Positions 46,699 to 59,085 of a DNA stretch of 64,000 bases are shown in pieces; within the stretch, counting starts at the first letter, position 1, and each line of letters starts with the position of its first letter. A program made the position numbers and the translations under genes. This DNA is from Parascedosporium putredinis (lineage: Eukaryota; Ascomycota; Sordariomycetes; Microascales; Microascaceae), in assembly GCA_949357655.1 (NCBI GenBank), contig CASHTG010000012.1:3968001-4032000 (forward strand), written 5' to 3'. The notes under the pieces are model-generated. The model saw only the letters and a list, made by a program, of their open reading frames with translations. It was not told the DNA's origin and did not search any database.

Positions 46699-48516
46699 AT
46701 GCGTCTGTTCAAGGCTCTCGCCGCCGCGGCCTGACCGGCCTCGTCGCGGCCGATGCTGTCAATGACCTAGAGACCAAGGGCCGTGCCGCCCTCGACGCCG
46801 TCATTGAGAGCTCTACCACGTGTAGCAAGGACAAGCTCAAGGTCCGCAGAGAGTGGTACGTGTGAAACAACCTCCCAGCCTCCGCTTCCTTATCCTATAC
46901 TTGACTTTGAATATGGCTATGTTTCACGGGTTCAAGACGCAAATATCCAATATTTTCTTTCCCTGCTTGCTTGCGCGACTTCATCTTTCTTCAACTTTTC
47001 ATACCATAGCAACCTCCCTAGACCTTGCCGTTCTTCGAGTTTGTGACCACTAACATGTAAATGTGAGCTATGTAGGGGAGATATCAGCACCACCGAGCGC
47101 AAGGCTTACCTCGACGGAGTGCTGTGCCTCCTGAACACACCCTCCAAGCTCGATCCCGCTCGTTACCCCGGCGCCAAGAACCGCTACGATGACTTTGTCG
47201 TTGTTCACATGAACCAGACCCTCTCCATCCATGGAACCGTATGTCTCTATCCCCTTGTCTTTGAGCCCCGGCTTGATCGAGCGACCCCGAAAATAAATGT
47301 TGCGGAGAAGGGAAGCATGGAGTTATTCAAAGTCTGGAGACAAGAAAGGAAGAAAGAGGAAGAGAGAAAAAAAAAAACCGAGGCGAGAAGAGAGAACGAG
47401 GTGTATCTGTTCAATGTGCTGACTATTTTGCTCTTCTGATTAGGGTAACTTCCTCGTGTGGCACCGCTACTACGTGTGGGCCTGGGAGAACGTCATGAGG
47501 ACCGAGTGTGGCTATGAAGGAACCCAGCCCGTAAGTTATACCTTCTATTTCCCCACCCTCTCTTGATATCTATCAGGCACCTCTATGTCCCATACTCTGC
47601 GTCTTGACCTTGACTAACAATCGACGCTTTTTTGCACCTATAGTACTGGGACTACGGCCGCTGGGCCGAGGATCCTCTTTCCTCGCCTCTCTTCGACGGA
47701 AGCGAGACTTCGCTTGGCGGAAACGGCGCCCCGTAACCCAGAACAAGCGCAGCCGCGTGGAAGGCCGCCAGTTCGGCGGTGGCGGTGGTTTCGGTGGTGG
47801 CCTTGGCGGAGGTTTCGGAGGCGGCGGTGATGGCGGTGGCTGCATTTCCACCGGTCCCTTCAAGGAGTAAGTTGCCCCCTGAACAAGCTCTTTCGCGTTT
47901 GCGCTTAGCTCTCCTTCTGCATTGTGGAGAAACCAAAGCGCCGCGATCATAGAGACACCTAATCTTGAAAAAGCCTGCTAACCCCTCGCCTCCAGCATGG
48001 TCGTCACCCTCGGCCCCATGTCCGCCGTCGTCAGGCCCGCACCGGCCCGCAACCCCCAGGCCGACGGCTACGGTAGTAACCCCGCTGCATCCGCCGCGAC
48101 ATCACCAACTCGCTGAGCATGGCCTACGGAAAGACCGAGGACATCGTCAACAGCATCGTCAACTACAACGACATCCTTGCCTTCCAGAACTTCATGCAGG
48201 GCGGTACCGGCGTGCACGGCGTCGGCCACTTCACCGTCTCCGGCGACCCCGGTGGTGATTTCTACATCTCCCCCAACGAGCCTTCCTTCTGGCTCCACCA
48301 CGCCATGATTGACCGCATCTGGACCATCTGGCAGTCCCAGGACTACGAGACCCGCAGGGGCGCCATGGAGGAGGCACCAGCATGATGGGAGGTGGCAGGG
48401 CCCAGTCCCTCGATGACCTCGTCGACCTCGGCGTCATTGCCGACACTGTCTACCCCATCCGCGACATCCTCAGCTCTGTTGACGGCCCCGGCCCCTTCTG
48501 CTACGTGTACGAGTAG
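46699..48516 (+). CDS. secreted tyrosinase (type 3 copper), five exons
   Basis: Oxidises phenols to o-quinones (melanin or secondary metabolism). Exons: 46699-46855, 47076-47238, 47444-47530, 47644-47866, 47996-48516; about 384 aa. A signal peptide (MRLFKALAAAALTGLVAA) begins the protein. CuA ligands are probably His97, His105 and His114 (VVVHMNQTLSIHGT, FLVWHRYY); CuB ligands His285 and His289 (GVHGVGHF) and His312/313 (FWLHHAMIDRIW). A Gly-rich insert of about 25 residues (FGGGGGFGGGLGGGFGGGG, bases about 47775-47842) lies between the two copper sites. The frame breaks near 46721-46732, at C-runs 47729-47732 and 48080-48083, and at 48373-48374; one base at each restores the family sequence. 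It lacks the long C-terminal shielding domain of some tyrosinases. It converges on the secreted protease gene. Confidence 0.88.
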
Positions 48517-49447
48517 AGAATGGCACGGCTTTGCTGGTCGGGAGAGAGGGAGGGGCGGAAAGATAACATGATAAGACAAAAGAAAAGAACAAAGCCAAAT
48601 ACACGCCCTCCAAGAGAATGGGTTGGCTTGTGCCCCTTCTAGTTGTGCTGCTCTCGCCTCGCATCTCTGTTGGTCCGCACCTACGCGGCCCCTTTACTTG
48701 GGCTCGTTAGCATATCAGTTTTTCACTTCTTCGTCCTCATGTCTTGACAGCTTCAACACGGGTTATTCTTGTTTTCATTTATTTTATGTCTCTATTTTAG
48801 ACTGCTGGAGAGCACGTTGGCTCGTTAGGACATTTGCTACGACCTACCAACTTGTAACTAAAGTATATATCTATGTGCATAGGTATGTATACATATCAAC
48901 GACCAAATTAGTAAAAGGTTCCTTCGTTGTGATATGTACCCGTTTGTTTTCTTGTGAGGCAGTTGTTAGACCTTGTGGAGGATGAGAGGGCTAATTGTTG
49001 TCTGTTTAGCCTGATAAAAATACGGATGTTATTGTCTTCCTTGTACCTATTCCACTCGGTATAAACATTGGAAGCTCGTAGTCCTACCATCAAGTAAGCA
49101 TTTAGATGTATATGTACTTTGCCATCTCGGCCGAGACTCACTCCATCCGCACATTCGACGATTCGGTCATCCTCGCAGCACATATCATCGCGCACACTAT
49201 TCAAAAAGCTTATACCGAACTTATAATTATATATTACTTTTATATGTGAGTATATGCTCGAAACCGTCCGGTCTCGTTCCATCTAAACAAAAGAAACCAG
49301 ATTGACCGTGTGGTAATGTAGTCCCATCAACAACGCCTCGCAATGCCTAACAAAGAAAAAGGAAAAAGAAAATTCAACAACAAAAGAAAGGGCTAGTGGC
49401 GTCGAGACTCGTCTGTCTTTCTTATAATAGGATCTCGAGTCTCACCA
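48517..49447. other. convergent 3' spacer
   Basis: About 930 bases between the 3' ends of the tyrosinase and subtilase genes; AT-rich (48840-49260) with no supported gene. Confidence 0.5.
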
Positions 49448-52400
49448 CTATGGCTCCTCCTCCTCGATCGGCTCAGCAAACTTAACCACCATGGGCGGGG
49501 CGTTCCAAACATCCCAGTCCTCAGTCTGGCAAGGGTCACCAAAGGGTCGGAGAGCCGCCACCCGAATTTTATAAGTTCCAGGCTGGATCCAGGAGCCGTC
49601 GGTAAACTCGCCCTGCCAAGAAAAGAAGCGCGAGGTAAAGTCCTCGACGGCACGGGTGGGCGAGCGAGCGTAGTTGGTCATGGGGAACTTGTAGCGATGG
49701 GTAGGAGTTTGACGGGTGAGAACCTCCCAGTTGTCAAGCGCCGAGCCGATGTAACCATTTTGGCCGACCACGGGCGGGTAGACCCAATTGCTCTCAGTCC
49801 AGCCGTCTTCGAAGAACTATTTGGAGGGAGAAATCTCGTGTTAGCGCCCGAAAAGAACACATCGCGCAAAAGCAGGTTGGAACTTACGTCGAACCGGAGC
49901 TCTCTCGTTCCGTAGAGCAGCTCAACGGCGAGTTGAGGGGTAGTGTATGTCTTGTCGAACCATTCAAACGTGTAGTTGGAGATTGCACCTAGCGACTCTA
50001 CGGTGGGAGTGCCAGGGACGAGCATGAGCGGGAACTGTTCCTTGAGATCGAATGCGACACCTGAAATTCTATGTTAGCCTACTGATTCTCCGCCTCGCAG
50101 GGCGATAACGTCTTGGTAACATACCGAAATATGGCACCGCGAGTTCCTCATCCACACTACTCTTGACGAGGACCTTTCCGCTGTAGCAAGGCATCTTGAA
50201 CTCATCCGCATAAACGGGTCGAGTAAAGGTAAATCTATTCTCCTTGTTAGCCACTGCCTTTCGTCACACGGCTCTTTCTTCTTCGCTATGGGACCGAAGT
50301 GTACTTACTCAACTGTAGCGGTTTCACCAGCCCCAAGGGTAATCTCTCCCGGCAGCGCCACCTCGGCCTCGAGATCAATCGTCTTGAGCTGGTTGTAGGC
50401 GGCGATGAAGAGGGCCTGGGGACCTCTCGCCTCGTAGGCGGTCAGGGGCTGGTGGCCAAAGGAATAGGTGACCGCCTCCTGGGCGCCGTTCTTGATCTGG
50501 ATCGAGTGCTTGGGCCTAAAGTGGGCCGTATCGTTCAGGGCAAAGGCCTCGAAGTTGAGAGAGGTCGTGTAGGTGAGGATCTTCCAGGCGTCGATCAAGC
50601 CGGAGCCGATTTGCGAAACCGGAGCGAGCGCGGTAGCGGGTGGGACGTGCGGGTTCGGCGCGTCGTCGTCCTGGACGGGGAGACCCCAGCTGACGGTGCG
50701 GCCGCTCGAGATGATGCGGTTGGCGAGCTCCTTGGCGAAACCGGGACCGTGGACGCTGCGGCCGCCGTAGCGGCTGATCCAGAGAGCAGCGATACCAGCA
50801 ACATAAGGGGTGGCGAACGAGGTGCCGCCGAAACACTTCCAGTTGGGGACGAAGTCGCCCTGTCCCGGCCAGTCAAACGCGGTGCTCCAGATGTGACCGC
50901 CGTAGGCGGCGACGGAAGGCTTCACGTCGAGGTCGTACAGGGTGCCCCAGTTGGTGAAGTGGGTGGGCTTGCCGCCGTTGGGATCCACGAGGTTGAGGGG
51001 TGCTCCATGTGGCGCTGCGAGATCTCCACGGTCACGGTGCCGTTTGTGTCCAGGACGCGGTAGATGGCCTCACCGGCGCTCTGTTCGATGATGCCTGAGT
51101 AGAAGGGCTGCTCGACCCCCGGGTACAGCTCGATGGGGGCTGGAGGACCTTGTTGTCGTTGTAGAAGAGGATGTATTGGGCGTTCTTGGCGACGAGGTTC
51201 TTGACCTTGGTGCCGTAAGGGCAGTCCGCCTGAGACACAAGAACGACGGAGGACCCGAGGTTGGGGACGTCAGAGGGGAGCTCGTCGCAGGCGGTGAAGC
51301 CCCGCCCGAGGGACCAGATGGGGAGACCGTTGGCTTGGGCAAAGGCCGCCGGGTCGGAGTTGGTCATCATGGGCATGATGACGTCCTTGGTGCCGCCGGA
51401 GCCGTTGGGGAACTTGGTGGTGACGTGGAAGTCGCCGGGCTTGTGGGGTGCTTCGATGGCGGCGACGGCAATCACGTTTTTGCCGGACGCGCCGGTATCC
51501 GTGAGGAACGGCCCACTGCGGCCGCTATTTCCCGCAGCGACGATGACGACCATGCCTTGGTCTACGAGCGTGGATGCGACGGTGGCCCACGCATTGTCGC
51601 TGAATCCGCCGGGCGAGCCGATGCTGGCGGAAATGATGTCGGCGCCGTCGTCGTACGCCTTGAGGAACGCGTCGATGAAGACTTCTTCGTCGCCGACGTT
51701 GGTGTGTCCGAAGACTTTGTACGATAGCAAGGTAGCTTCGGGAGCAACGCCGGTGAACCTAGAATTGGGTGTAAGTCCTTGGCTCGAGGCAAAAGTTGGA
51801 GCGGGAGGGAGCGGGAGGGGAGGGGAAGTGACTTACCAATCGGATTTTCCGGCAATAATACCGGCTACATGGGTTCCGTGGTCGTTCTGGTACAACTCGG
51901 GATCTCTCGTCTCGGGGTAGGGGTCGTTGTCGGGGTTAATCGGCGCCGTAGGATAACCACCTCCAACGAGATCGTAGCCTCCGGCAACCTTGAAGCCGGG
52001 GCCGTAGCCACCACCAAGGGCGGGGTGTTTATAGAAAATGCCCGTGTCGATGACGGCCACCTTGACGCCCTCGCCAAGGATGCCTCCGGAGTGAACCTTG
52101 TCGACGCCAGTGAAGTGGTGGAGATCATAAGTAGATGCCGAAGGAACATCCTCGCCCTCTGGTTGGTCCTGCGCGGCCTTGAGGGTCGTGCTGACCTCCG
52201 GGATGTCGAGTATCACATTTCCCGCCTGCCAGGCCTGGTCTACACCAGCAATTTCAAGGAGGGAGGCAATGCTCTCATCGCGGGACACAACACTGAGGCC
52301 TTTGAAAAACTGATGCTCAAAACGCTTGAATATGGTAGCGCCAGGCCTTGACAGGATCTCTGACTCTAGTGTATCCAAATCCGTCTCCTATTCGAAGAGT

Positions 52401-52594
52401 TAGTTTTATGCGTGCTGAACATGCCAGGGTGTAGCATAGGTTTTTGTCCCGGGGCATGGATGAGAAAGAGATAGTACCTCGGACACCCTAATGATGAAAC
52501 GGTCGGGTATTTTGTGATCATTGGTCGCTCGACGATGAGAAGCTGTAGCGAATGTGGTCCCAAGAAGGGAAAGAAGGACAGCAGAGAAGAGCAT
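49448..52594 (-). CDS. secreted subtilisin-like serine protease (S8) with PA-like insert, six exons
   Basis: Extracellular endopeptidase of the large Vpr/C5a-peptidase-like subtilase type. Exons on minus: 52594-52478, 52387-51837, 51758-50309, 50234-50125, 50060-49888, 49816-49448; about 923 aa. A signal peptide (MLFSAVLLSLLGTTFATA) and an inhibitor-like prodomain with DRFIIRVSE come first. Catalytic triad: Asp in VAVIDTGIFY (near residue 153), His in NDHGTHVAGI (near 209), Ser in GGTSFATPYVAG (near 537); oxyanion Asn in VAAGNSGRSGPF. A PA-like insert (about 330-475) separates His and Ser regions, and the last 300 residues form a beta-rich Fn3-like (DUF1034-type) region. The frame breaks at the plus-strand G-runs 51135-51139 and 50997-51000; one base at each restores continuity. 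It probably degrades host or environmental protein. Confidence 0.9.
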
Positions 52595-55500
52595 TTTGAC
52601 GAAAATTAGGTGGGGAAAAACGAATGACAAAAGCACTAAACGAAAGAACAGGTAGGGAAACACGCTGGATCTTCGGCTATCTGCCTTGAGTCTACTAGTA
52701 CTCGCTGAAACCCGCGTCCCACACAAAGAAGGCTGATGAAAATTCTCCGCTGGGTGGTGTCGCTGTGTGATGGTGTCTAGCTCGAGTGGGTGGCAAGCTG
52801 CTTTTGTATCAAAGGCCCGGGCCCGCCCTCTCTTGACCGAGACGAAATTTCTATTTTCATCCTCTCCCGGGCCCCTCGAAAAAAGTGCTATAGAAATGCC
52901 CGATAGCCCTCCCCGGCGAACTAGTGAGCAAAAAAGGGTATCAACTTTTGGACAGCGGCGCACGCATAAGTTTCGCTGACAGAACTGCGGCCGCATATGC
53001 CCGTAAAGTCGTATTCTGAGCCGTGTTCGGCTCGCCACGCCACACCTGGAGCACCAAAAATCATGGGTCCGGTTGAGGAGGAGATCGGCTGGGTTGGGAC
53101 GACTCGCGTGGAAGGAAGGCATGGAACAAGCCGGGGTCCGCCGCGCGGGGGTGCCACACTAGCACCCGGGGGTCAGGCAGGACACCAAGGAGGGGCGGCT
53201 TACTCACGACAATGGGCATCACACGGCGTGCTGGGACCGCGGTGGTCAGACTGGGGCAGGATGGTGAAATTAAACTTGATGCCGGGCTGAGGAAATTCGA
53301 GCATCATCAACCGATTGATCCGGGCTAGCTTCCAAGGGGGAGGGTGACGCCAAGAAAAGAATGGTCTTGGAGACCTATCCGGGGAACGAAAGACAGACCA
53401 GGTTGCATAGAGGAGGAACTCGGTAAGCCAGCCTGTTTTTCACTACCTTTGGTGTAAATGAACCGTCTGTAGGGGGCGGCGAGCCTTTGCCGGTAGTACG
53501 GCTCTAGCTACGAATCGGCGTCACGTCCACTTCATCTCGTCTCTCGCTCCCGCCTCAACATACTCAGTGCGTACGTACGCAACACCGAGGGCCGGGCTGT
53601 TGGCTTTCCCGGCACCATAAAAAAGGGAGGGAAACCGGGCCAGCGTTCCTATATTAGGTATATCAAGTAGCTCAGCTCGACTTTTGGTTGGGGAGGTGCA
53701 GAATACCAGGGAGCCGCATGGGCATCTCGGTGGCGGGCCTATATTATAGCATGGGGACCAAAATAAAACAGGCAGCGGGACAGAGACCGAGCTTCCATCC
53801 CAACTATCTACGTACCCAAGAGGAACAGGGGGTGTGCAGAGGGGACTCGGTGCCGGGAACATCAAAGGACCGCGATACGAAAAAGGATTTCAATCAACCT
53901 TGAAGTGATAGTGACGAATTGGGAACAAAAAGAAGATAACCCGGCACGGCCATGGCGGCAAAAATGACATGGTAGACACAACCTGAAACCCCGTCCCGTG
54001 TGCGTGTTACTCCAAGTTGGCCGATGAAGTGAAAAGCGATGTACACTGCGGCGGTAAATCGGCAAGGTCTACTTGTACTCGCTCTCTATCCCGCATATCT
54101 GGGTAGCTCGGTCTTGCGAGGTCGTGCCGCGGGATGCAGGTACCGATTTTGTTTTATTTTTGTTTTTCTTCTTTATTTCTCGGCTCGGAATATGCGTCCC
54201 CTAATCTTCTGTTCTTGAAGCTGCAGGATTGTATCGTTAATTTTTTTCAACTCCATCCACTCCAAGCTTTTCCGCTGGAAGGAATGCTTTCTTCGCCTTT
54301 ATCTTTCCTTCCTGTTGGTTTCTCTCGTCCTTGAACTTTACACCCTTTCCTTCACATGGCCTGGATCCGGCCATGGCGGGTATGAGTAAGGGGTGATTGT
54401 GCTGATGTTGATTGTGGGTCATCAATTGATGGCAAGCAGGGATGGTGCCAACGTTGTTATCGCTAGTGCCAACGTCCCAATTCCGCGTCGCCTGCCAAAC
54501 AGGTATTGGGCCCGTGGCCCCTCTCGCTTCACGTTCACAGCCAAGATTCGGGGATTCTGTTGTGACCGGATCCCTTCCAGCAAATATGACCGACGAAGTA
54601 GGCACCCATCCCCTTTGTTTGGATACAGGGACAATATGTTCTCCTGGTAGGCCATTCCGGAGCAGAGACTCCACCGTGACTCCGCAAGATCATCTGTCGG
54701 CGTTTGGCCCAAAGATCTGCGATCCTGCTGGCACCCAGGTCCCTGCTCCCGTCCCAAAAGCCCAGGTCAAGAACCCTGCATTGGCTCACCGGGAGCACAG
54801 CATAGCCCTGCCCACCCGCTCTACCCACCGCCACAAAACGTGATGGAAATGACAAGGAGACAAGAGCATCGTCACGCCCGGTCCTCCACGCACGCAGGAA
54901 CGCCGAGAGTTGAGGTGGATGAGTGAGCACCATGCAGCGGCGCATGCATCTCACGCATGATCATGGATCACATTCACGTTGGCGAGGATCAAGCCTCCTT
55001 ATGTTGGCCCATGGTTCATTTTGGTGGCGGCGATCCTTCCATGGAGAATCTGGTTTTCTTCAAGAAGACGCGTGGGGGCTGCTACGACGCTTTAAGGGCG
55101 CGCTGCTTGGCAGCGTTCCTGGGAGTCTAGCGACAATATCGCCTTGCTATGTTTGCTATGTTCCTTCCCACCTCCTTTCTCCATGACCCAAACAATGTGC
55201 GAACCTCGCCTAAACAAGGCATCAATACATCTACTCATTCCACCAAGTGCTCGAGGCCATTATCCACTCTCAATGCCTAGTCCAATCCTCCTTGTACGGT
55301 CGGCTCGCCAGGAAGCTGATTTCGAGGGGTCCTCTTGCCTTGCGGAAGAGCAAATTATCCAGGTCTTGGCCAGGGACCACGATAGCTCGCACGAACAATG
55401 CTAATGGATGGCTGAGATATTTTTTCTGTTTAATTTTTCTCTTCGTTTCCCTAACAATGGGATCAATCAAAGGAAAAGCGTTGTTGATAATCTTACTTGC

Positions 55501-58500
55501 TTTCAGCCCTCGAATGCCTAAATTCTTTTGAGCCGCGTCCACGCTTTCCCGTCCGCAACACATTGAAGCGTCGGTCCGGGCTTTGGCACACAACGCCTCA
55601 TCACACCATCGCCGCTGCAATGCCCGAATGTATAGAGTCCATATTGCCAATTGATGTCAGGCATAAACCTAGCGTCCGAACTTTCGCAATCCGTTCACCA
55701 CCAGAGGTCTTTTGAACTAGTGAGCTTCGGCTGAACGAACTCGATTTCAGCATGGAGCGAGATGCACGTTCGCCGCACTCCCTGAGGCCGCACCTCGACT
55801 TCTCTCCACGATCTTAGGCTAAATTTAATAGGGTGAGCAGACACCACCGCTATCCCACACCACATCAAGGAGTGATGAAGAAAATAGGTCAACTGCGATC
55901 TGAACACTCACCACCCACGGGGACTTTAAGTATTTCTGATATCAAGCCAAAAGAAAAAGAAGAAGAAAAAGAATAAATTGTGGAGGAAGTATAAGATCAA
56001 CCAAAGAAAACAGAACTTCCTCCTGCCAGCGAGGAAGAGAGCAAACAAAATCTCTCTGATAAGACCCTAATTGTCGACTCCACTAAACTAGCGTTCGCGG
56101 CCGTGAATGTGGACCTCCCGTGAAGCCGGAAGCCGGGTGTATAGCACAGGCAGATATAGGCTTAGATTGACCCACACGCAAGCCGTGTGGATGCTATCTT
56201 TGAGTGACAGTTCAACGACACCCTGTTGAGATACCGAGACGTGCATGTCGCTACCCACACCGGCCGGCCGTCCGCACTAGGCTTTGAGCTAAACCAGATA
56301 CTCGGCCGGCTCACTCTCGCCGCTTGCACCACTCTGTGTGGGCCAGGTCCAGTTACGGCACCAAGATAATTTTGGACCGGCGCACATCGCCTAAATTCTC
56401 AACCGCATCTAGGTGCCATCCGGAAGCTCCATCACACCATGCCACGTTTAGGGCAACAGAGGGAGTGGCAAAATTGCCGGGACAGCAGGACATTTTGCCG
56501 TACTCCGTCCATGTGGGAGCTAAGCTTCGAAAACAAAAGAGAAGAAAAAGAGGAAAAGAAAAAGAAAACAGGGTCAACCCTCCATTTGCGAGGTTAAAAC
56601 CCTCCTGTTACCAGCTATGAGCCCTTTACTTTGTTCGAGGTCGATGGATATGGATGGAGGATGCACATGTCTAGATATTAATAGACTCACCGCGCGGTCT
56701 GGGGCGAAGAGCAATGAGGGCTGAAGGAAGTGCCAAGAGCCGGGAAGAATCGGATGATGAGATGCAGGTCTACAGGGTAAAGATTGCCGGGAAAAACCAT
56801 GTGGCGAACGACGGAGCTGCAGCCCCGGTATCCCGATGTCTGTCCGCAAGGCTGTGGTCACGTCAAACAAGTCCACACTCGACCCCTCAGCATCAAGGAC
56901 GAGGCTGAAAGCTAGATTTTGAAAGGCCCCATGAATATGTTGTCCATGTCGCTGTTCGAGCGTACGGGTAACTCACACATGGTGCCATTCTCAACTCTCA
57001 CGCCTGAAAACGTGTTTGTGCCAAGGGGAATATCAAAGGGTAGCGAAGCATAAACTTGATTGGCTTTTGCCGAGAATGGTCAGTCTATATCACTGGGAAA
57101 CGCTGATTACACTATAGGTGTTCCCTAGAAATAAGCGTAGTGCCCCATCGAAATCTAGGGTAGGTAGATTGGTGCCTGGTATGGCCGTGATGAGTCGCAA
57201 CTCAAGCCTATGCCCTCAAACTGTATATACCTTCTCAATTCTGCCTGAGCTGGAGTCACATGTTCCCAGTGGTAGCCTCAGAGGTGGCGAGAGGAAGTGC
57301 TAATAGTTTGGAGCTAACTATCATCACTGGGACCATGGCCAGCCTCTACCAGGGTACGATATCCTACATAGAATCAGTCACATCGTCTAGCTGAACATCA
57401 ATGATGCAAGACAAGAGCTAACCACCACAATTTTCCATTATAAATTTCACAACGTCTAGACCTGAGCTCCTATGATCCCAGCTCATGAAAGCCAACGTAG
57501 ATTGGGTTGTCAACTCCGGATAACGAAGGCGCCTGGTCTATGGCTTACCCGGAACACCATATCGAAGGATTTGAGGAGCATTCGGTTTTATCAATCCTAG
57601 GGCATAATCTCCCAAGCTTGACACGACTAGTACCCTTTTCCTTGAAACGAACTTACGTCGACGCCTATGATACCCTTCATACCGACGATACTAGATATTA
57701 GGTCTCCTAGCCTGACTACAGATATCCTTATCTCCATTCACAAATATCATCCTTCTCCTAGGATCTGGATGTAGCCATCCGAAGAAACGGCACTCGTAAT
57801 ACGTAAGAAGGCCAGTCCTCGTTCGTGGATTGAGTAAGCGGCAATGAACTTCGCGGAGAGTCTCCATCGTGCTTAGAATAAGCATTCTATACCCAATGGA
57901 GGCCTTCGGGTTGGGACAAGCAAGGAGTGGTAGTATCGTGGTCGTATTTGGGTCACGTTCTTCGGAGTGTAACCTCGCCAGGCGCGATCCTCGGAAAGTT
58001 TTCGTGGGATCATGGCCAGTTCCACACACACACACACACACACACAACGCACCTCGGCTAATCAAATAAGGTCGAAATTGGGACGACTGACGGAATGGCC
58101 TACCGACATCTATGGATAGGTGAAGAGTCACCCCATATAACCAACATTCCACAGAGGAAGGAGAAGAAACTGTAAAATTGGCAGCTGCTTGTTGTTCGTT
58201 CTTTCCATGCGGTTAACGAAAGTGGCAAGAGGCTGCCCTTTTGTCGACTGAGCTTTTAGGGAAACACGCGGTGCTGGGAGCGGGGCCACCTTCCGGACAA
58301 GGAAGGTGCCGTCCTGCAAGTCTGCCGCCCGCTTTTGAGGGATCGCCAACGACTGGTGAAATTCTGGGCAGCGATGGCGGCATTTCACGGGATTCGATCC
58401 TTCCAGTGCGGATACGGCCTTCTATCCACTTGCGCCCACGCAATACCCAATGATGGCGATGCGAAGATCCCCCAAGCAGACTAAGGTCGTGTTTTTTTAC

Positions 58501-59085
58501 AAAAGAGAAAGACAAAACCGGTCGAGAAGCCTTCCTTTTCAAGGCCATCAAGAATGCTACCGATATTTGATCCGTCTTACTTTCTCGTCTCGTTCCATCC
58601 TTCTGGCAGGGCCAAGCCTGGATAATGACGTTATTCGGGACCCTGATGTCGAAGATGCAAGAGCGCCCGGCAATCCGCCGAGGCGACGAGTAAGAATGAA
58701 TGAAAAATAACCATAATTGACAACCCATTAATGTGAGGGAAGCGGGGACAGTGCACATGAGGAAGATATTGCATATGCCCCAAGCATGTGGGCAGGTGAT
58801 TGTGGGGGAAACCCTCAAAGACGACTTTTCTTGTATTTAAATTTTTTTCGGTCCCATCAGTCTGTAATAAAAGTCTCAAAGGCTCTCTCCAACATGTGTC
58901 TTTCTAAAAATTTCTCGCACCCACTCGCTTCCTCTGCGAAAAGGCCCATCTCACCTTGGCTGTGGCTCTTCCATCGCGACTGCACGAGAAACAATCCTTG
59001 ACGACGCGTCCCAGCAGTCCGACAACCCGGCAGCGTGAAAAAGAGCAAGTCTACACCCGTGGGAAAACATTGGAAACTCTTCAGC
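52595..59085. other. 6.5 kb gene-poor spacer
   Basis: Between the divergent subtilase and permease genes. All open frames are short or motif-free, including a 201-codon minus-strand frame at 58213-58818 without codon bias. Contains A/G-rich patches at about 55946-55976 and 56526-56570 and a CA microsatellite at 58023-58048. Confidence 0.5.
58023..58048 (+). repeat. (CA)13 microsatellite
   Basis: Thirteen perfect CA units in intergenic DNA; a candidate polymorphic marker with no evident function. Confidence 0.95.

Noticed and set aside
50299..51063. 254-codon plus-strand open frame opposite the subtilase
   Set aside because: Shadow of a GC-rich coding exon carrying the catalytic Ser on the minus strand.
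58380..58445. tRNA-like A box and B box on the minus strand (GCGCAAGTGG, GGATCGAATCC)
   Set aside because: The acceptor and T stems do not pair and the T-loop start is altered; not a tRNA by eye.
58213..58818. 201-codon minus-strand open frame
   Set aside because: No codon bias, motif or splice pattern; the sequence reads as random.
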